Shown in pieces: positions 7,848 to 15,645 of a stretch of 34,325 nt of DNA. Source of the stretch: Streptomyces sp. BR123 (lineage in GTDB: Bacteria; Actinomycetota; Actinomycetes; Streptomycetales; Streptomycetaceae); contig NZ_JACBGN010000057.1 in NCBI RefSeq assembly GCF_013401435.1, positions 1-34,325 of the forward strand, in the 5' to 3' direction. The stretch's first letter is position 1; the number at the start of each line of letters is the position of its first letter. The notes under the pieces were generated by a model. It was not told the origin of the DNA. It did not search any database and saw only the letters and a program-made list of their open reading frames with translations. Position numbers and translations under genes: made by a program.

Positions 7848-8575
7848 GCCTCGGGGCTGCCTTCCGTGGAGGTGGCCGCGCGCTGGGGGCGCACGATGTC
7901 GGTGAGGGTCGTCTCGACCCGCAGGAGGTGGTGGGACATGGCTTCGACCGCGTCGTGTTCGGAGCCGTCGACCAGCGCCTCGAGGATCGCCCGGTGCTCG
8001 CAGTTGGACTGCTCGCGCCGGCCGCCCAGTTCGTTGAGGAAGGTCGACTGACGCGCCAGTGCGTCGCGGATCTCCTCGATGACGCGGCGGAAGACGGGGT
8101 TGCGGGATGCCTCGGCCACCGCCAGGTGGAAGACGGTGTCCATCGCCACCCACGCGGTGGTGTCGGTCTCCTGCTCCATCCGGTCGAGCAGGTGGCCCAG
8201 ATGGTCCAGGTCCTCCGGGGTGCGGCGCAGCGCGGCGTACCCGGCGACCGGGATCTCGACGTGCCGGCGCACCTCCAGCAGGTCGCTGGCGGCGTAGTCG
8301 CCGAAAGTGGGGTCGTCGACCGTGCTGGCCAGGACGAACGTGCCCTTGCCGGTCTTGGAGACGGTCAGGCCCATGGCCTGGAGGGCCCGGAGGGCCTCCC
8401 GCAACACGGGCCTGCTGACCTCGAGGGTCCGGCACAGCTCCGCTTCGGAGGGAAGCTTGTCACCCACGGCGTACTCACCGCGCTCGATGGCGCTGCGCAG
8501 GTGACCGAAGACCGCTTCCATCGCGCTGACGCGCCGCGGGGTCGGGCCACCTGTCTGGCTGTCTGACAGGTTCAC
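7745..8575 (-). CDS. FadR-subfamily GntR transcriptional regulator
   Basis: A repressor-type regulator of about 276 aa. The start is GTG 8575 with AGGA seven bases upstream. The N-terminal winged helix spans about residues 18-85 ([42 protein letters not shown]). The C-terminal FCD ligand domain has its metal-binding set: [27 protein letters not shown] and [17 protein letters not shown] regulators bind small carboxylates or amino acids, so aspartate or fumarate would suit the neighbouring aspA; this is inference. The last 35 residues are an odd Ser/Thr/Pro-rich tail created by reading through the permease remnant in another frame, and the family would normally end near TDIVRPQRA. The stop may therefore have been displaced, and the tail includes both copies of an 18-bp tandem repeat. 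Confidence 0.9.
   Translation of the reverse strand: MNLSDSQTGGPTPRRVSAMEAVFGHLRSAIERGEYAVGDKLPSEAELCRTLEVSRPVLREALRALQAMGLTVSKTGKGTFVLASTVDDPTFGDYAASDLLEVRRHVEIPVAGYAALRRTPEDLDHLGHLLDRMEQETDTTAWVAMDTVFHLAVAEASRNPVFRRVIEEIRDALARQSTFLNELGGRREQSNCEHRAILEALVDGSEHDAVEAMSHHLLRVETTLTDIVRPQRAATSTEGSPEAWASSSSTTSSSSTTSSAPRPVTSTPATPAATTP
7803..7838. repeat. 18-bp perfect tandem duplication
   Basis: The unit CTCGTCGTTGAGGAACTG occurs twice back to back (7803-7820 and 7821-7838). Being 18 bp, it keeps frame and adds EQFLND to the start of the permease remnant and a Ser/Thr block to the gntR tail. It looks like a recent replication-slippage duplication. Confidence 0.95.
8550..8570. promoter_or_regulatory. 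Predicted GntR/FadR-type operator over the gntR start
   Basis: CCTGTC and GACAGG arms flank nine bases, and inside them is a perfect 11-bp palindrome CTGTCTGACAG (8559-8569). This has the T-GTC-GAC-A pattern seen in FadR-subfamily operators. It lies on codons 2-8 of gntR, directly behind the GTG start, a position suited to autorepression. The minus-strand transcription unit gntR-permease-aspA begins here. Confidence 0.6.
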
Positions 8576-8629
8576 GCTGCGATCCTGCTGGCTTCGCCGG
8601 AGGGTGTCAAGACAGGTGTGTCGGGAAAG

Positions 8630-8796
8630 TCAGGCCCGGCGAGCTTCGCGCTGTGGGTGCCGCTGGACGCCCACGGCGAAGCGGTGCCGGGTGCTCTCGA
8701 TCGCCTCGACGGTGCCGACCGCCGTACGGACGGCCACGGTCAGCCCGGCGCCGAGGGAATCCACCGCCCGATGATGGCGCGTGGCGACCTGCCGAG
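8630..8796 (-). pseudogene. C-terminal remnant of a class-I glutamine amidotransferase (PuuD-like peptidase C26)
   Basis: On the minus strand the frame from about 8796 reads VATRHHRAVDSLGAGLTVAV, then RTAVGTVEAIESTRHRFAVG, VQRHPQ and a stop at 8630. Gamma-glutamyl-GABA hydrolases end with a VNSxHHQAVDxLG...GTVEAIE...FAVGVQWHPE segment. The catalytic His-Glu pair sits in WHPE, which here is RHPQ, so the Glu is lost. Everything upstream, including the nucleophile Cys, is absent. Confidence 0.65.
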
Positions 8797-8929
8797 CCCC
8801 GGCAGGAGGGCTCCGATCCGCGCCCCGGCACGGTGGTGACGGCGTGGGCGCAGAAGTGACTCTGTGGGCGTCAGCACCGTACACGGCCTACCCCCACGTG
8901 CAGGCCGGCCTCTGCCGACCGGAGCCCGA

Positions 8930-9300
8930 GGCCGGCCACAACCGGCTCACACAAGGGGACGTGGACCTGGCCCTCAGCTGCGACTACGACTCCACCCCCG
9001 CCCCCGTCCCGCTGCCCCGGATGCCGCGCCGGACGCCGGTTGCCCGGGATCCGGTGATGGCCGTGTCCCGGCACGCCCCGCCCGGCCGACAGGGAGGCCA
9101 TCGACCTGGCCGGCCTCGCGCCCGAGACGTGGATCGCGGCTCCGGAGGCCGCCCTGCGCCCGGAACCGCTTTCCCGGATGGCCGAGACGCCGGGTTTCCG
9201 GGCCGCCTGCCATACGAGGGGGAGACTTCGACACCGTGCTCGACTTCGTGGCCGCAGGGCTGTGCGCTGCCGTCACGCCGCGACCGGTGCTGCCCCGCGG
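8930..9300 (+). pseudogene. LysR-family regulator substrate-binding domain remnant, multiply frameshifted
   Basis: Pieces of a LysR effector domain appear in order but in three frames. GDVDLALSCDYD (near 8959-8994, like the family GEVDLALVYDYD) comes first. Then DREAIDLAGLAPETWIAAPE and LRPEPLSRMAETPGF occupy about 9088-9204. Then GGDFDTVLDFVAAGLCAAVT and PRPVLPRG occupy about 9222-9300. At least two frame changes separate them, and the N-terminal HTH is not visible. The rest, 9300-9600, shows only weak protein-like stretches and no complete gene. Together with the amidotransferase remnant upstream this makes 8600-9600 a decayed block. Confidence 0.65.
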
Positions 9301-9671
9301 CAGCACCCAGATCGTTTGCGCGCTCCGTCCCCGAGCCGGAGTTGACGCGCTGCACCCACGCCGTCCGCATCGACACCCGGCACGCCCCGCGCGCCGTCCT
9401 GGACCAGGAGCAGATGCTCGCCGCACAGGCGCCGACCGTGCGCTCGCGAGGTGCGCCGTCCGGCGGGGCCGGCAGCCCGAAGGCGAGCGGATCGCGGAGG
9501 CCACGTGAAATACGGCCAACTTGGCGTCGCCCGCACGCGCGTAGACCGCACCGCGACCCCAGAATTCTCGCACGTCCGACTATCGGACACTATGGCTGAA
9601 AATTAAACTACCGTGTGACCGGTGTGCACTAGGTTTGCGGCGGTTGACGTTCCACCGAGAGGAAACCCCTC

Positions 9672-10937
9672 ATGACCGCAGCCGACAGCGCGCCGGGAAC
9701 GGCCCGCGTCCTCACCGGTTACCGGCCCGAGGACGGCTTCATGGCCGTAGAGCTGGACCCGCCTCCGGCCGAGTACGTGTGGCACGACGAGCACGCCGAG
9801 CAGCAGGAGCAGCGCTACGGCCCGGGAGTGGGCTACCGCCAGTGGCTGGCAGTGGACGCACGCGGCGGCGGCGTCTGGTTCGGCGACATCGACTGGCGGG
9901 CCGCGGGCGAAGACCTCGGCAGTCAGCTTCCCGGCCTCCCCCGCAGGGCGCTCGGCGATGGGACCGTCCCGGCCCCCGGAGTCATGGTGCAGCTGCTCGG
10001 TCACCTGACCCATGACGAACGGCACGGCTGCTCCTGGCGTTTCTTCACCGCCGAGGAGTTGTACGCGCTCGCGCTGCGCATACTGCCCGCCGTGCAGCGG
10101 CTCGTGGACTCGATCCACCGGATCGGGCCGGAAGGCGAGCTGGAGTGGTCGGCTGAGGCCGCCACCGCCTGGGACGACATCGAGCACGCCACGACCCACG
10201 CCTCCGCCCCCTCCGGCGAACTCCTCTGGCCCGGGCCGCGCACGACGCCGACCCCTGCCTGGCGCGTCGAGGTCGGCGCGTTCCTCGCCATGAACCCCGA
10301 CCTGTGCGACCCCTCCTGGGGCCTGGCCACGGACGCGGAACTCGATGCCTACGCCGACTACCGTTCCGACAGCGGCTACGGCGGTGTACCGGGCCGGATG
10401 TGCCGCGCCGCCGACCGGCAGATCGAGGACGGTTTCACCTTCTACGGCCACCGTGCCGCCCTGTACGCCTACCGCGCGCAGGCGTGCGGCGACCGCACCC
10501 CGACGGACGCCCGCGTCTGGCTGGAGACGACAGAGGCGGGCAGGAGCACCTGGGAGGCGGCCAAGCCCCTCGGTGCCACTCTCGCCGACGTTCCCGACTG
10601 TGCGCTGGCGGCCCTGGCCGAAGGGTTCCAGAGCGCCGCGCACCAAGAGGGTCTGGTCCTGACGGGCCTGAACGCCCATCTGCGTCGGTTGCGCGCCGAG
10701 GAACGCTCCGCCGTCGACCAGCAGCTCGTCCGCGAAGCCGAAGAAGTCGAACGCCTCGAGAACGCCCTCAAGGACTTCCGCGCCGCCCGGAACCGCACCG
10801 TGACGCGGATCCTGGCCTGGTCCGACGGGCGTAGCGACGGGGAAATCGCCCGCCTGGCGTCCATGCCCGACGACTACGTCAGCGACTGGCGGGCCCGCCT
10901 GACCGACGAACAGACGACCGCCCCACCCGCACCGTGA
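9672..10937 (+). CDS. Hypothetical protein, 421 aa, unrecognised
   Basis: I do not recognise the family. ATG 9672 has GAGAGGA eight bases upstream and codon bias is strong throughout, so the gene is real. The protein is soluble and acidic, without signal peptide or membrane helix. Visible features are a Trp/Tyr-rich N-terminal half (EYVWHDEHAEQQEQRYGPG; GVWFGDIDWRAAGEDLG), a middle with FYGHRAALYAYRAQACGD, a predicted coiled-coil-like helix (EERSAVDQQLVREAEEVERL, ENALKDFRAARNRTV), and a C-terminal segment DGRSDGEIARLASMPDDYV that has the look of a helix-turn-helix. It is a single-gene unit between the decayed block and the tRNA-Pro fragment. That is a cargo-like position if an older element occupied this side. 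Confidence 0.75.
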   Translation: MTAADSAPGTARVLTGYRPEDGFMAVELDPPPAEYVWHDEHAEQQEQRYGPGVGYRQWLAVDARGGGVWFGDIDWRAAGEDLGSQLPGLPRRALGDGTVPAPGVMVQLLGHLTHDERHGCSWRFFTAEELYALALRILPAVQRLVDSIHRIGPEGELEWSAEAATAWDDIEHATTHASAPSGELLWPGPRTTPTPAWRVEVGAFLAMNPDLCDPSWGLATDAELDAYADYRSDSGYGGVPGRMCRAADRQIEDGFTFYGHRAALYAYRAQACGDRTPTDARVWLETTEAGRSTWEAAKPLGATLADVPDCALAALAEGFQSAAHQEGLVLTGLNAHLRRLRAEERSAVDQQLVREAEEVERLENALKDFRAARNRTVTRILAWSDGRSDGEIARLASMPDDYVSDWRARLTDEQTTAPPAP

Positions 10938-11079
10938 AGCACTGTGCCGCGGGCCCGCTGCGCGTACCGCGGCGCGGGGTACGTCGAGTCGGTCCGACCG
11001 GGGGGAGACGGCGCTCGGCGGCTCCACGCCACTCGCCGTACGGCGTGGTCGGCTGTGGTCGCGCTGGCGGAAGCGAGCG

Positions 11080-11110
11080 TTGCGACCGCCACGGCCCCCG
11101 GACACACGAA
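11080..11110. other. Left flank of the tRNA-Pro fragment, related to the right-hand island end
   Basis: Bases 11080-11095 (TTGCGACCGCCACGGC) match 20251-20266 (TTGCGACCACCATGGC) at 14 of 16 positions. They sit about the same distance from the terminator hairpin in both copies. An inverted pair GTGGTCG/GTGGTCG with 10-bp period lies at 11045-11061. The similarity therefore extends beyond the repeat proper, and the left flank resembles a tRNA-proximal element end rather than unrelated chromosome. The stretch 10938-11079 contains no gene I can support. Confidence 0.45.
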
Positions 11111-11204
11111 AGGCCGCCCTCTCACGGATGAGAGAACGGCCTCCGACCTGCGAAATGCAGAGTCGGGACGACAGGATTTGAACCTGCGACCCCTTGACCC
11201 CCAG
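11111..11204 (-). repeat. Left attachment-site copy: tRNA-Pro 3' fragment plus terminator hairpin
   Basis: This 94-bp segment matches 20281-20374 with 7 mismatches. Bases 11162-11204 (43 bp) are identical and equal the tRNA-Pro gene from the anticodon loop to its 3' end, without the 5' half, so no tRNA can form. Identity ends abruptly at CCCCCAG, inside the anticodon loop. The hairpin AGGCCG...TGAGAG...CGGCCT downstream of the tRNA is retained, and most changes fall in its loop. pSAM2-type actinomycete elements recombine in this part of tRNA-Pro, leaving such a fragment at the distal end. Confidence 0.88.
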
Positions 11205-11240
11205 ATGGCCGCGTCGGGGCCACAATTGGGACATGTGCCG

Positions 11241-11795
11241 CTATTTGAGGGCTACTAACGTGCGTGAACGCACCTGCCGTGCACCAGCATGCGGCGTTGC
11301 TGGTCCCCATGTGGTCCCCAACCAGCCGCACCTCCACCGCCGGAAGACTCCCCGACGAGACGGGAGCAACCTCCCGCCCACACCGGTGTGTTGGGGGTCG
11401 CGCAGGGTTGCGGCAACGGAGGCCACCTGTGCCCGCAGCCGACCGCCGGTCCCCTCGTATCCGGAGCCGGTCTCGTCGAGGGCGATGATCGCCACGGTGT
11501 CGTCGGTGAGGTTGCGCAGGGCGTGGTGGGTGTAGTTGAGGGTGGCGCCCGGGAACCAGCGGGCGCCCGGCATCCGCTCCTCGGCGAGCACCTGCTCGTA
11601 CGGTGTGTCCGCGTCGATGTCGAAGTAGTCCCACACCGCGGCCCAGAAGCCTTCCAGGTCGGTGACCGACCAGTGGTGCAGGGCGGCGTACTCGGTGCCG
11701 TCGAGCCCGGCGTGGCGGGCGGAGTCCATGATGCGGCTGTCGGCGACGGCCTGTGGATCGGGCGTCGTGAAGGGGTCCGGGTACGGCCTGGTCAT
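11241..11795 (-). pseudogene. Acetoacetyl-CoA synthetase, N-terminal fragment
   Basis: ATG 11795 overlaps the stop of the upstream monooxygenase (ATGA), so it was the fourth gene of the ring-cleavage operon. It reads like the N-terminal domain of acyl/acetoacetyl-CoA synthetases: EYAALHHWSVTDLEGFWAAV, WDYFDIDADTPYEQVLA, MPGARWFPGATLNYTHHALR and AIIALDETGSGYE. Homology ends after VASVAATLRD near 11396, about 133 residues into a protein that normally has about 650. From there to the stop at 11241 the frame runs through island-end sequence. The ATP-binding and adenylation motifs are all lost. The break lies 190 bp from the tRNA-Pro fragment, so the island boundary or a later deletion removed the 3' end. 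Confidence 0.85.
11298..11319 (-). promoter_or_regulatory. Candidate integrase arm-type site, left end of the island
   Basis: Two TGGTCCCC repeats with 11-bp period (11301-11308, 11312-11319). Read on the minus strand, 11316-11298 is GACCACATGGGGACCAGCA, matching the motif at 20244-20262 at 16 of 19 positions but in inverted orientation relative to the core. It is about 95 bp from the core repeat. The whole stretch 11205-11395 is non-homologous to the gene it interrupts and probably represents the element end. Confidence 0.5.
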
Positions 11796-13423
11796 CGTGT
11801 GGCGCTCCTCAGCAGGCTTTTCTCGACCGTCCGTGGGGAAGGGTGGGGGCTGCGCGTGGTGTGCAGGAGAGAGGCCCAGGCGGCGGTGTCCGTGAAGCCG
11901 TGGCCCCCGGCTGGGACGATGTCCATGACGACGCGGTCGGGGCGGAGCAGGACGGCGTCCGCCCGGCCGGCGCGCAGCCAGGCGGTGAGGGTGCCGTCGT
12001 CACGGAGGTCGGTGACGGGGATCGCCGGGACGCCGAGCCCGTGGGCGAGGGCGCGCAGCGTGGGCGAAGGTTCGGCGGCGGTCAGGACGGTGAAGCTGTC
12101 GCCGAGCAGTTCGTCGAGACGGGAGCGCCGGCCGTCGACTCCCGCCACCCATGGTTGCGGGCAGTGGGTGCCCACGAGGCTCCTGCGCATACGGCGCCGG
12201 ACGAGGGGCCCGGCGGCTAGGGGTGGGCTGAGATCGCGGCCCGCCGCCGCGGTGAGGCCGGGTATGCGGCAGGCCGCGGCCAGGATCCTGCGGCGCAGTG
12301 CGGCGGCGCCGTCCTGGCCGCCGGTCATGGCCCAGCCCATGGCGACCGCGAGCCGGATCGCATGCCGTGCGTGCGGCTTGCGCTCGCTCTCGTAGGTGTC
12401 CAGCAGCCGTTCGTCGCCGCCCTGGCCCAGGACGCGGGCCAGTTTCCAGGTGAGGTTGTGGGCATCACGCAGGCCCGAGCACAGCCCCTGCCCGATGAAC
12501 GGCGGGGTGAGGTGGGCGGCGTCGCCGAGGAGGAAGACCCGTCCGCTGCGCCACCGGTCGGCCACCCGCGCCCGGAAGGTGTACTGCGTCTCCCGTACGA
12601 CTTCGAAGTCCCCGTCGTACGAGGGCGACAGCCACGGGGCGATCAGTTCGCGGACCGGTTGCTGATCGTCTTGCAGCCGGAACTCCCAGCGGTAGCGGTC
12701 CTCACCGACGCGCATGAACGTCGCCGGCCGGTGCGGGTCGCAGACCTGGTCGACGCCTTCCCAGCAGCGGACGTCGGCCTTCGTGCGGACGTCGATGACG
12801 GTCCAGCGTTCCTCGAAGCGCAGATCCTCCCATGCGGCGCCGATGGCCGTACGGGTGAGGCTGCCCGCGCCGTCGCAGCCGAGGACCGCCTCGGCCCACA
12901 GATGGTGCTCACCGTCGTCGTCGCGGTAGGTCACGCGCACGGGGCCGGCCGGGTCCGGGACTACGCCGGTGACCTCGACACCGCCCCGCAGCTCGCACTC
13001 CGGGCGGCGGGCGAGGGCGTCGCGCAGCAGTCGCTCCAGCTCGGGCTGGTCGAACATGCTGGTCTGCGGGTAGCCGTGATGGCCGTGCGCGGAGCGCCGG
13101 AACTCGGCCATGACCCGGTGCCGGGCGTCCAGCAGCCGAAGGCCGTTAGCGCGGCGGGCGATCGCGGCGAACTCCTCGCCCACGCCCGCGGCCTGGAGGA
13201 TGCGGCGCACCTCGTCGTCGGTGGCGACGGCACGCGGGAGCGGGTAGAGGTCCTGGTGGCGTTCCAGGACGACGGTGCGGATACCGCGCCGGGCGAGGAG
13301 GAGGGCGGCGGTCACGCCCACCGGCCCGGCGCCGATGATCACGACGGGTGCGGGGTCTGTCTGTGCGGGCCCGGGTGCGGGAGCGGGTGTGGTGTCCCGG
13401 GGTCCGGCCTGGTCGGCGGTCAT
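11792..13423 (-). CDS. FAD-dependent aromatic hydroxylase (MhpA-like)
   Basis: A 543-aa class A flavoprotein monooxygenase that would add a hydroxyl ortho to an existing phenolic group using NAD(P)H and O2. Motifs: the Rossmann VVIIGAGPVGVTAALLLARR (about 28-47), ERHQDLYPLPRAVATDDEV, the DG motif VLGCDGAGSLTRTAIG, and the GD motif VFLLGDAAHLTPPFIGQGLC with GLRDAHNLTWKL. The best overall resemblance is to 3-(3-hydroxyphenyl)propionate hydroxylase and related phenol-type enzymes, which have a thioredoxin-like C-terminal domain, as here (ADAVLLRPDRVVMDIVPAGG). ATG 13423 is preceded by GAGGTGA at good spacing. It is the third gene of the operon, 19 bp behind the FAH-family hydrolase. The substrate is not determined. 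Confidence 0.88.
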   Translation of the reverse strand: MTADQAGPRDTTPAPAPGPAQTDPAPVVIIGAGPVGVTAALLLARRGIRTVVLERHQDLYPLPRAVATDDEVRRILQAAGVGEEFAAIARRANGLRLLDARHRVMAEFRRSAHGHHGYPQTSMFDQPELERLLRDALARRPECELRGGVEVTGVVPDPAGPVRVTYRDDDGEHHLWAEAVLGCDGAGSLTRTAIGAAWEDLRFEERWTVIDVRTKADVRCWEGVDQVCDPHRPATFMRVGEDRYRWEFRLQDDQQPVRELIAPWLSPSYDGDFEVVRETQYTFRARVADRWRSGRVFLLGDAAHLTPPFIGQGLCSGLRDAHNLTWKLARVLGQGGDERLLDTYESERKPHARHAIRLAVAMGWAMTGGQDGAAALRRRILAAACRIPGLTAAAGRDLSPPLAAGPLVRRRMRRSLVGTHCPQPWVAGVDGRRSRLDELLGDSFTVLTAAEPSPTLRALAHGLGVPAIPVTDLRDDGTLTAWLRAGRADAVLLRPDRVVMDIVPAGGHGFTDTAAWASLLHTTRSPHPSPRTVEKSLLRSATR

Positions 13424-13442
13424 GTGCGGCTCACCTCGGGTC

Positions 13443-14381
13443 CTACTTCGCGTCCGTGACGGGCGTGCGCTGCTCGCCGAGGTCGATCCGCCCGTCCGCG
13501 GTCGAGATCGTCGCCGTGATCACGTCACCCGTGTGCAGGTAGTGCGGGTTACGGGCCTGGCTCTTGAAGAACGCCTTCCACTTCACGGCGGGCGGCAGCA
13601 GCGCGCCGATCTTCTCGACGGCCTTGGGCGGGGCCTTGAGGGCCGTGCCGCCGGGGGTCCCGGTGAGCAGCAGGTCGCCGGGGCCGAGGGTCTGGAAGCG
13701 GGCCAGCAAGGTCAGCGCCTGCGCCGGGCGGACGATCATGTCGGCGAGAGTGCGGTCCTGACGCAGCTCGCCGTTGACCGACAGATTCAGCCGCAGATCG
13801 AGGAGGTGGGCGAAGTCCTCGGGGTCCAGCAGCGCCAGGTAGGGGCCGGTCGGTGTGAAGGTCGGGTACGACTTGCTCTCGTAGAACTGCGTCTTGGTCA
13901 GCTGTACATCACGGGCGCTGACGTCGTTCGTGATCACCAGCCCGGCGACATACGACGGCAGGTCACGCTCCTCGACCACGGTGCCGACGGGCAGGGGTGC
14001 ACCCATGACGAGCCCGAGCTCGATCTCGTAGTCGAGGAACTTCACGTGCGACGGCCGGACGATCGCCTCACCCGGGCCGCTCACCGAACCGGACGCCTTG
14101 CGGAAGAAGGCGGGCGGGATGTCGCCGGTGAAGCCCGAGTCGCGGGCGTGGCTGCGGTAGTTGACCATCTGGGCGACCACCCGGCAGGGGGTGGTGACCG
14201 GCGAGAGGGCGGCCAGGTCGACGACGGGCGTGCCCGCCTCCCCGGAGAGGGAGGCCTCTCGTACGGCCGCCCGGTCGGCGATCAGCTCGGCGGTGGTGGC
14301 GGCCTTGGTGTCGACGGGGACGGCCCGGTCGCCGCGGAGGACCCACCATCCGTCGGCGGTGCGCAGGACGTTGGTGCTCAT
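13443..14381 (-). CDS. Fumarylacetoacetate hydrolase-family protein
   Basis: A 312-aa FAH-fold enzyme. Members hydrolyse acylpyruvates or isomerise/decarboxylate ring-cleavage products with a divalent metal. Conserved blocks: VVAQMVNYRSHARDSGF (His/Asp region), the metal-binding pair in FLDYEIELGLVMG, ITNDVSARDVQ with the third acidic ligand, and LGPGDLLLTGTPGGT. The N-terminal 70 residues form the usual beta domain. ATG 14381 has GAAGG nearby. It sits 28 bp after the dioxygenase and would process the ring-opened product. The truncated acetoacetyl-CoA synthetase at the operon end makes an acetoacetate-releasing hydrolysis attractive; that is inference. Confidence 0.88.
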   Translation of the reverse strand: MSTNVLRTADGWWVLRGDRAVPVDTKAATTAELIADRAAVREASLSGEAGTPVVDLAALSPVTTPCRVVAQMVNYRSHARDSGFTGDIPPAFFRKASGSVSGPGEAIVRPSHVKFLDYEIELGLVMGAPLPVGTVVEERDLPSYVAGLVITNDVSARDVQLTKTQFYESKSYPTFTPTGPYLALLDPEDFAHLLDLRLNLSVNGELRQDRTLADMIVRPAQALTLLARFQTLGPGDLLLTGTPGGTALKAPPKAVEKIGALLPPAVKWKAFFKSQARNPHYLHTGDVITATISTADGRIDLGEQRTPVTDAK

Positions 14382-14409
14382 ATCAGTACCTTCGTGAGGG
14401 GGTTGGGTT

Positions 14410-15564
14410 TCAGGACTTGGCGGCTTTGAGCAGGCCCAGCAGGCGTGCCGGGTCCATCTCGTTGTCGCCTCGCAGGGCTTCGATGACGTCACGGACCCGC
14501 TGCGGGGAGGGGCTCGCGCCGAGGAAGTCACGGGTGGCAGGAGGTCCCCACTGGGCGAGGCCGGTGGTCGACATGGGTGCCCAGCCGGGCTCCAGGTCGC
14601 AGGAGAACAGGTCGCCGTCGGCGAAGTGCTCCAGCATGAAGCGGTCGGGGTCACGCCAGTAGTCGAAGAGCTGGCTGCCCTGGATGTGCCGGCCGATGCC
14701 CCAGCTGCGCTGGTAGCCGCGCTCGGCCAGGTACTCGCCGCCTGCGGCGATCGAGTCGAGGTCGGTCACCTGGTAGGCGGAGTGGACGTAGCCGTTGCCC
14801 GGGCCCAGGTGTATGGCCAGCGTGTGGTGGTCAACGGCCCGGCTGCCCTGGTCACAGCGGATGAACGCCATCGTCGGGCCACGGCCGCGCTGGCCGTCCA
14901 GGAACAGGAAGTCGGACACGATCATCCCGAGGGTGTCCAGGTACCAGTCGAGGGCGCGCCCGAACACCCGCGTCTCCAGGACCACATGGCCCAGACGCTG
15001 GATGCGGGAGGGTTCACGCGGCGGGCGCTGGGTGACGTTCGTGCGACGGTGATCGGTACCGAAGTTGAGCAGCAGCGGCTGCTGCTCGGGCAGCGCCGGC
15101 AGTTCCTCCGCGCAGTGTACGACCCGGACCGGGAAGCCGGAGGGGTCGAGCAGGTCGACCGCCTTGCCGCCGCCGGGAACGTCCGCGTCCCGTACGGACG
15201 TGCCCGTGGCTCGGGCCAGCCGGTCCAGGTCGGCCCGCTCGGCGGCGCGGAACGCCGGACCGATGAAACGGGAGGTCCGGCCGCGCCGGATCACCATGCA
15301 AGGCGAGCCGGCGAAGGTGCCCCGCAGCCACAGCTCGCTCTCGCTCCGGGCGGCGATACCGAAGCCGAAGTCCCGGGCGAAGACCTCGGCCCGGTCCAGG
15401 TCGGGCTTCTCGAACTCCAGCCATGCCAGGTCGGCCACCTTGATCAGGGGGTTGCGGGAGCGCCCGGGATGTTCGCCGCGCAGGGCGCCCTGCGCGCTGT
15501 GGAGGTCCTGATGGGCCGTCCTGACGTCCGGGACGCCGACTGCGTTGATGCGGGTTTCGGACAT
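14410..15564 (-). CDS. Extradiol (type I, VOC-fold) ring-cleavage dioxygenase
   Basis: A 384-aa catechol 2,3-dioxygenase-like enzyme with two VOC modules. The start is ATG 15564, with GGAGG five bases upstream; the longer frame beginning further upstream has no such site. The N-terminal module (LIKVADLAWLEFEKPDLDRA) is degenerate. The C-terminal module carries the iron ligands: His in IQRLGHVVLETRVF, His in GNGYVHSAYQVTDLDS, and Glu in PDRFMLEHFADGDLF, in the 2-His-1-carboxylate arrangement. The active-site HH in SRAVDHHTLAIHLG is also present. It cleaves a catechol-type ring next to the diol with O2. First gene of a four-gene minus-strand operon and divergent from tetR at 15700. The long C-terminal tail (about 60 residues) is unusual but not obviously foreign. 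Confidence 0.9.
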   Translation of the reverse strand: MSETRINAVGVPDVRTAHQDLHSAQGALRGEHPGRSRNPLIKVADLAWLEFEKPDLDRAEVFARDFGFGIAARSESELWLRGTFAGSPCMVIRRGRTSRFIGPAFRAAERADLDRLARATGTSVRDADVPGGGKAVDLLDPSGFPVRVVHCAEELPALPEQQPLLLNFGTDHRRTNVTQRPPREPSRIQRLGHVVLETRVFGRALDWYLDTLGMIVSDFLFLDGQRGRGPTMAFIRCDQGSRAVDHHTLAIHLGPGNGYVHSAYQVTDLDSIAAGGEYLAERGYQRSWGIGRHIQGSQLFDYWRDPDRFMLEHFADGDLFSCDLEPGWAPMSTTGLAQWGPPATRDFLGASPSPQRVRDVIEALRGDNEMDPARLLGLLKAAKS

Positions 15565-15598
15565 GGTGTCCTCCAAGCAACATTGCCGTAATGAGGAA

Positions 15599-15627
15599 AT
15601 CATCAAGTGTGACAGTTCTGTCGTCAA
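15599..15627 (-). promoter_or_regulatory. Operon promoter with operator-like palindrome between -35 and -10
   Basis: On the minus strand TTGACG (15627-15622) and GATGAT (15604-15599) are separated by exactly 17 bases. The perfect palindrome GACAGTTCTGTC occupies 15611-15622, touching the -35 box and filling the spacer. A regulator bound there would block polymerase. Transcription would start about 25 bases before the dioxygenase start codon. Confidence 0.6.
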
Positions 15628-15645
15628 GGCGTTCGCGGCAGGAAA

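Noticed and set aside
11122..11240. Possible second tRNA gene at the left repeat
   Set aside because: Only the 3' half from the anticodon loop is present; the 5' acceptor strand, D-arm and half the anticodon stem are missing.
11205..11395. Integrase C-terminus reading toward the left att site
   Set aside because: A minus-strand frame (LGTTWGPATPHAG) ends at 11241 and the position would suit an integrase end, but no tyrosine recombinase motif (Arg-His-Tyr) is visible, so it was not called.
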